DNA of 64,000 nt. Source: Symbiodinium natans (lineage: Eukaryota; Sar; Dinophyceae; Suessiales; Symbiodiniaceae). Shown here piece after piece: positions 63,672 to 64,000 of the stretch. The stretch is taken from assembly GCA_905221605.1 (NCBI GenBank), contig CAJNDS010000324.1, forward strand, positions 327,383 to 391,382. The letters run 5' to 3'. The notes beneath the pieces were generated by a model, which saw only the letters and a list, made by a program, of their open reading frames with translations, was not told the DNA's origin and did no database searches. The translations under genes and the position numbers were made by a program. The first letter of the stretch is position 1, and each line of letters opens with the position of its first letter.

Positions 63672-63830
63672 GTAAGGGGGGGGTTAGGGGGGGTAGGGGG
63701 GAAGGGGGGGGGAGGGGGGGGTAGGGGGGGGGGTAGGGGGGGGGGTTAGGTGGGGGGTAGGGGGGGGGTTAGGGAGGGGGGTGGGGGGGGGGGGGTAGGG
63801 GGGGGGTAGGGGGGGTGTTGGGGAGCCCAA
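63672..63830. repeat. GGGGGGTTA/GGGGGTA G-rich array
   Basis: G runs of 5-9 separated by TTA, TA or T. It reads as an extreme G-expanded telomeric variant. Confidence 0.9.
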
Positions 63831-64000
63831 AGAGGGTTTTTCCCAATGCAGTGTGCGAAAACGCTTATGGTCCATGAGTTTACGCGGTGTGGGTGGCCTG
63901 TTCCTCCACGGAGAAGCTGGCGGGGTACCCCCCCTACCCCCCCCCCAGGTTTTCACCTCCTTTTCCCATCCAACACGCCGCCAGGGTCGGCGGATCCTAA

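Overview
The window looks like nuclear DNA of a dinoflagellate or close relative. Three observations support this. Interstitial TTTAGGG/CCCTAAA (plant/alveolate-type telomere) arrays fill nearly all non-coding sequence. Introns whose ends can be fixed by protein homology begin with GT, GC or GA and always end AG followed by an exonic G, the splice pattern described for dinoflagellates. All recognisable genes lie on the + strand, as in dinoflagellate unidirectional gene arrays. Exons are GC-rich with C/G third positions. No species is assigned.

Long open frames here are almost all artefacts of tandem repeats. Genes are found only by reading short unique islands between repeat arrays. Two genes are identified. 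(1) 421-4866 holds the last five exons of a queuosine salvage protein (QNG1, DUF2419 family); its 5' part lies upstream of the window. (2) 7496-30146 holds a complete cytosolic ribosomal protein eL18 gene (RPL18). About 188 codons are split over 14 exons of 9-73 nt, so roughly 97% of the 22.7-kb locus is intron. A third gene of unknown function (about 31082-55453) is inferred from exon-like islands that obey the same splice rule and mostly keep phase.

Layout: 1-4.9 kb, QNG1 3' end, with a satellite block in one intron. 4.9-7.5 kb, intergenic, with a TIR element carrying an ATT/GTT array. 7.5-30.1 kb, eL18; its 6-kb intron 7 holds a 3.8-kb block of five satellites. 31-55.5 kb, predicted gene 3, with MITEs, an 0.88-kb inverted-repeat element and variant telomeric arrays. 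55.7-57.9 kb, a 2.2-kb element with 52-bp terminal inverted repeats and internal satellites. 58-64 kb, G-rich tracts, minisatellites, a 2.3-kb unique stretch and long CAA/CCAAACAA arrays.

The most interesting points are: introns that tend to start with TTTAGGG arrays and end with CCCTAAA arrays, so could fold end to end; three copies of a satellite-carrying element with shared flanks; a MITE with an 8-bp target duplication one base inside a splice donor; and a 10-nt direct repeat spanning both splice sites of one intron. The genes share no pathway beyond translation: eL18 is a ribosomal protein, and QNG1 supplies queuine for tRNA modification.
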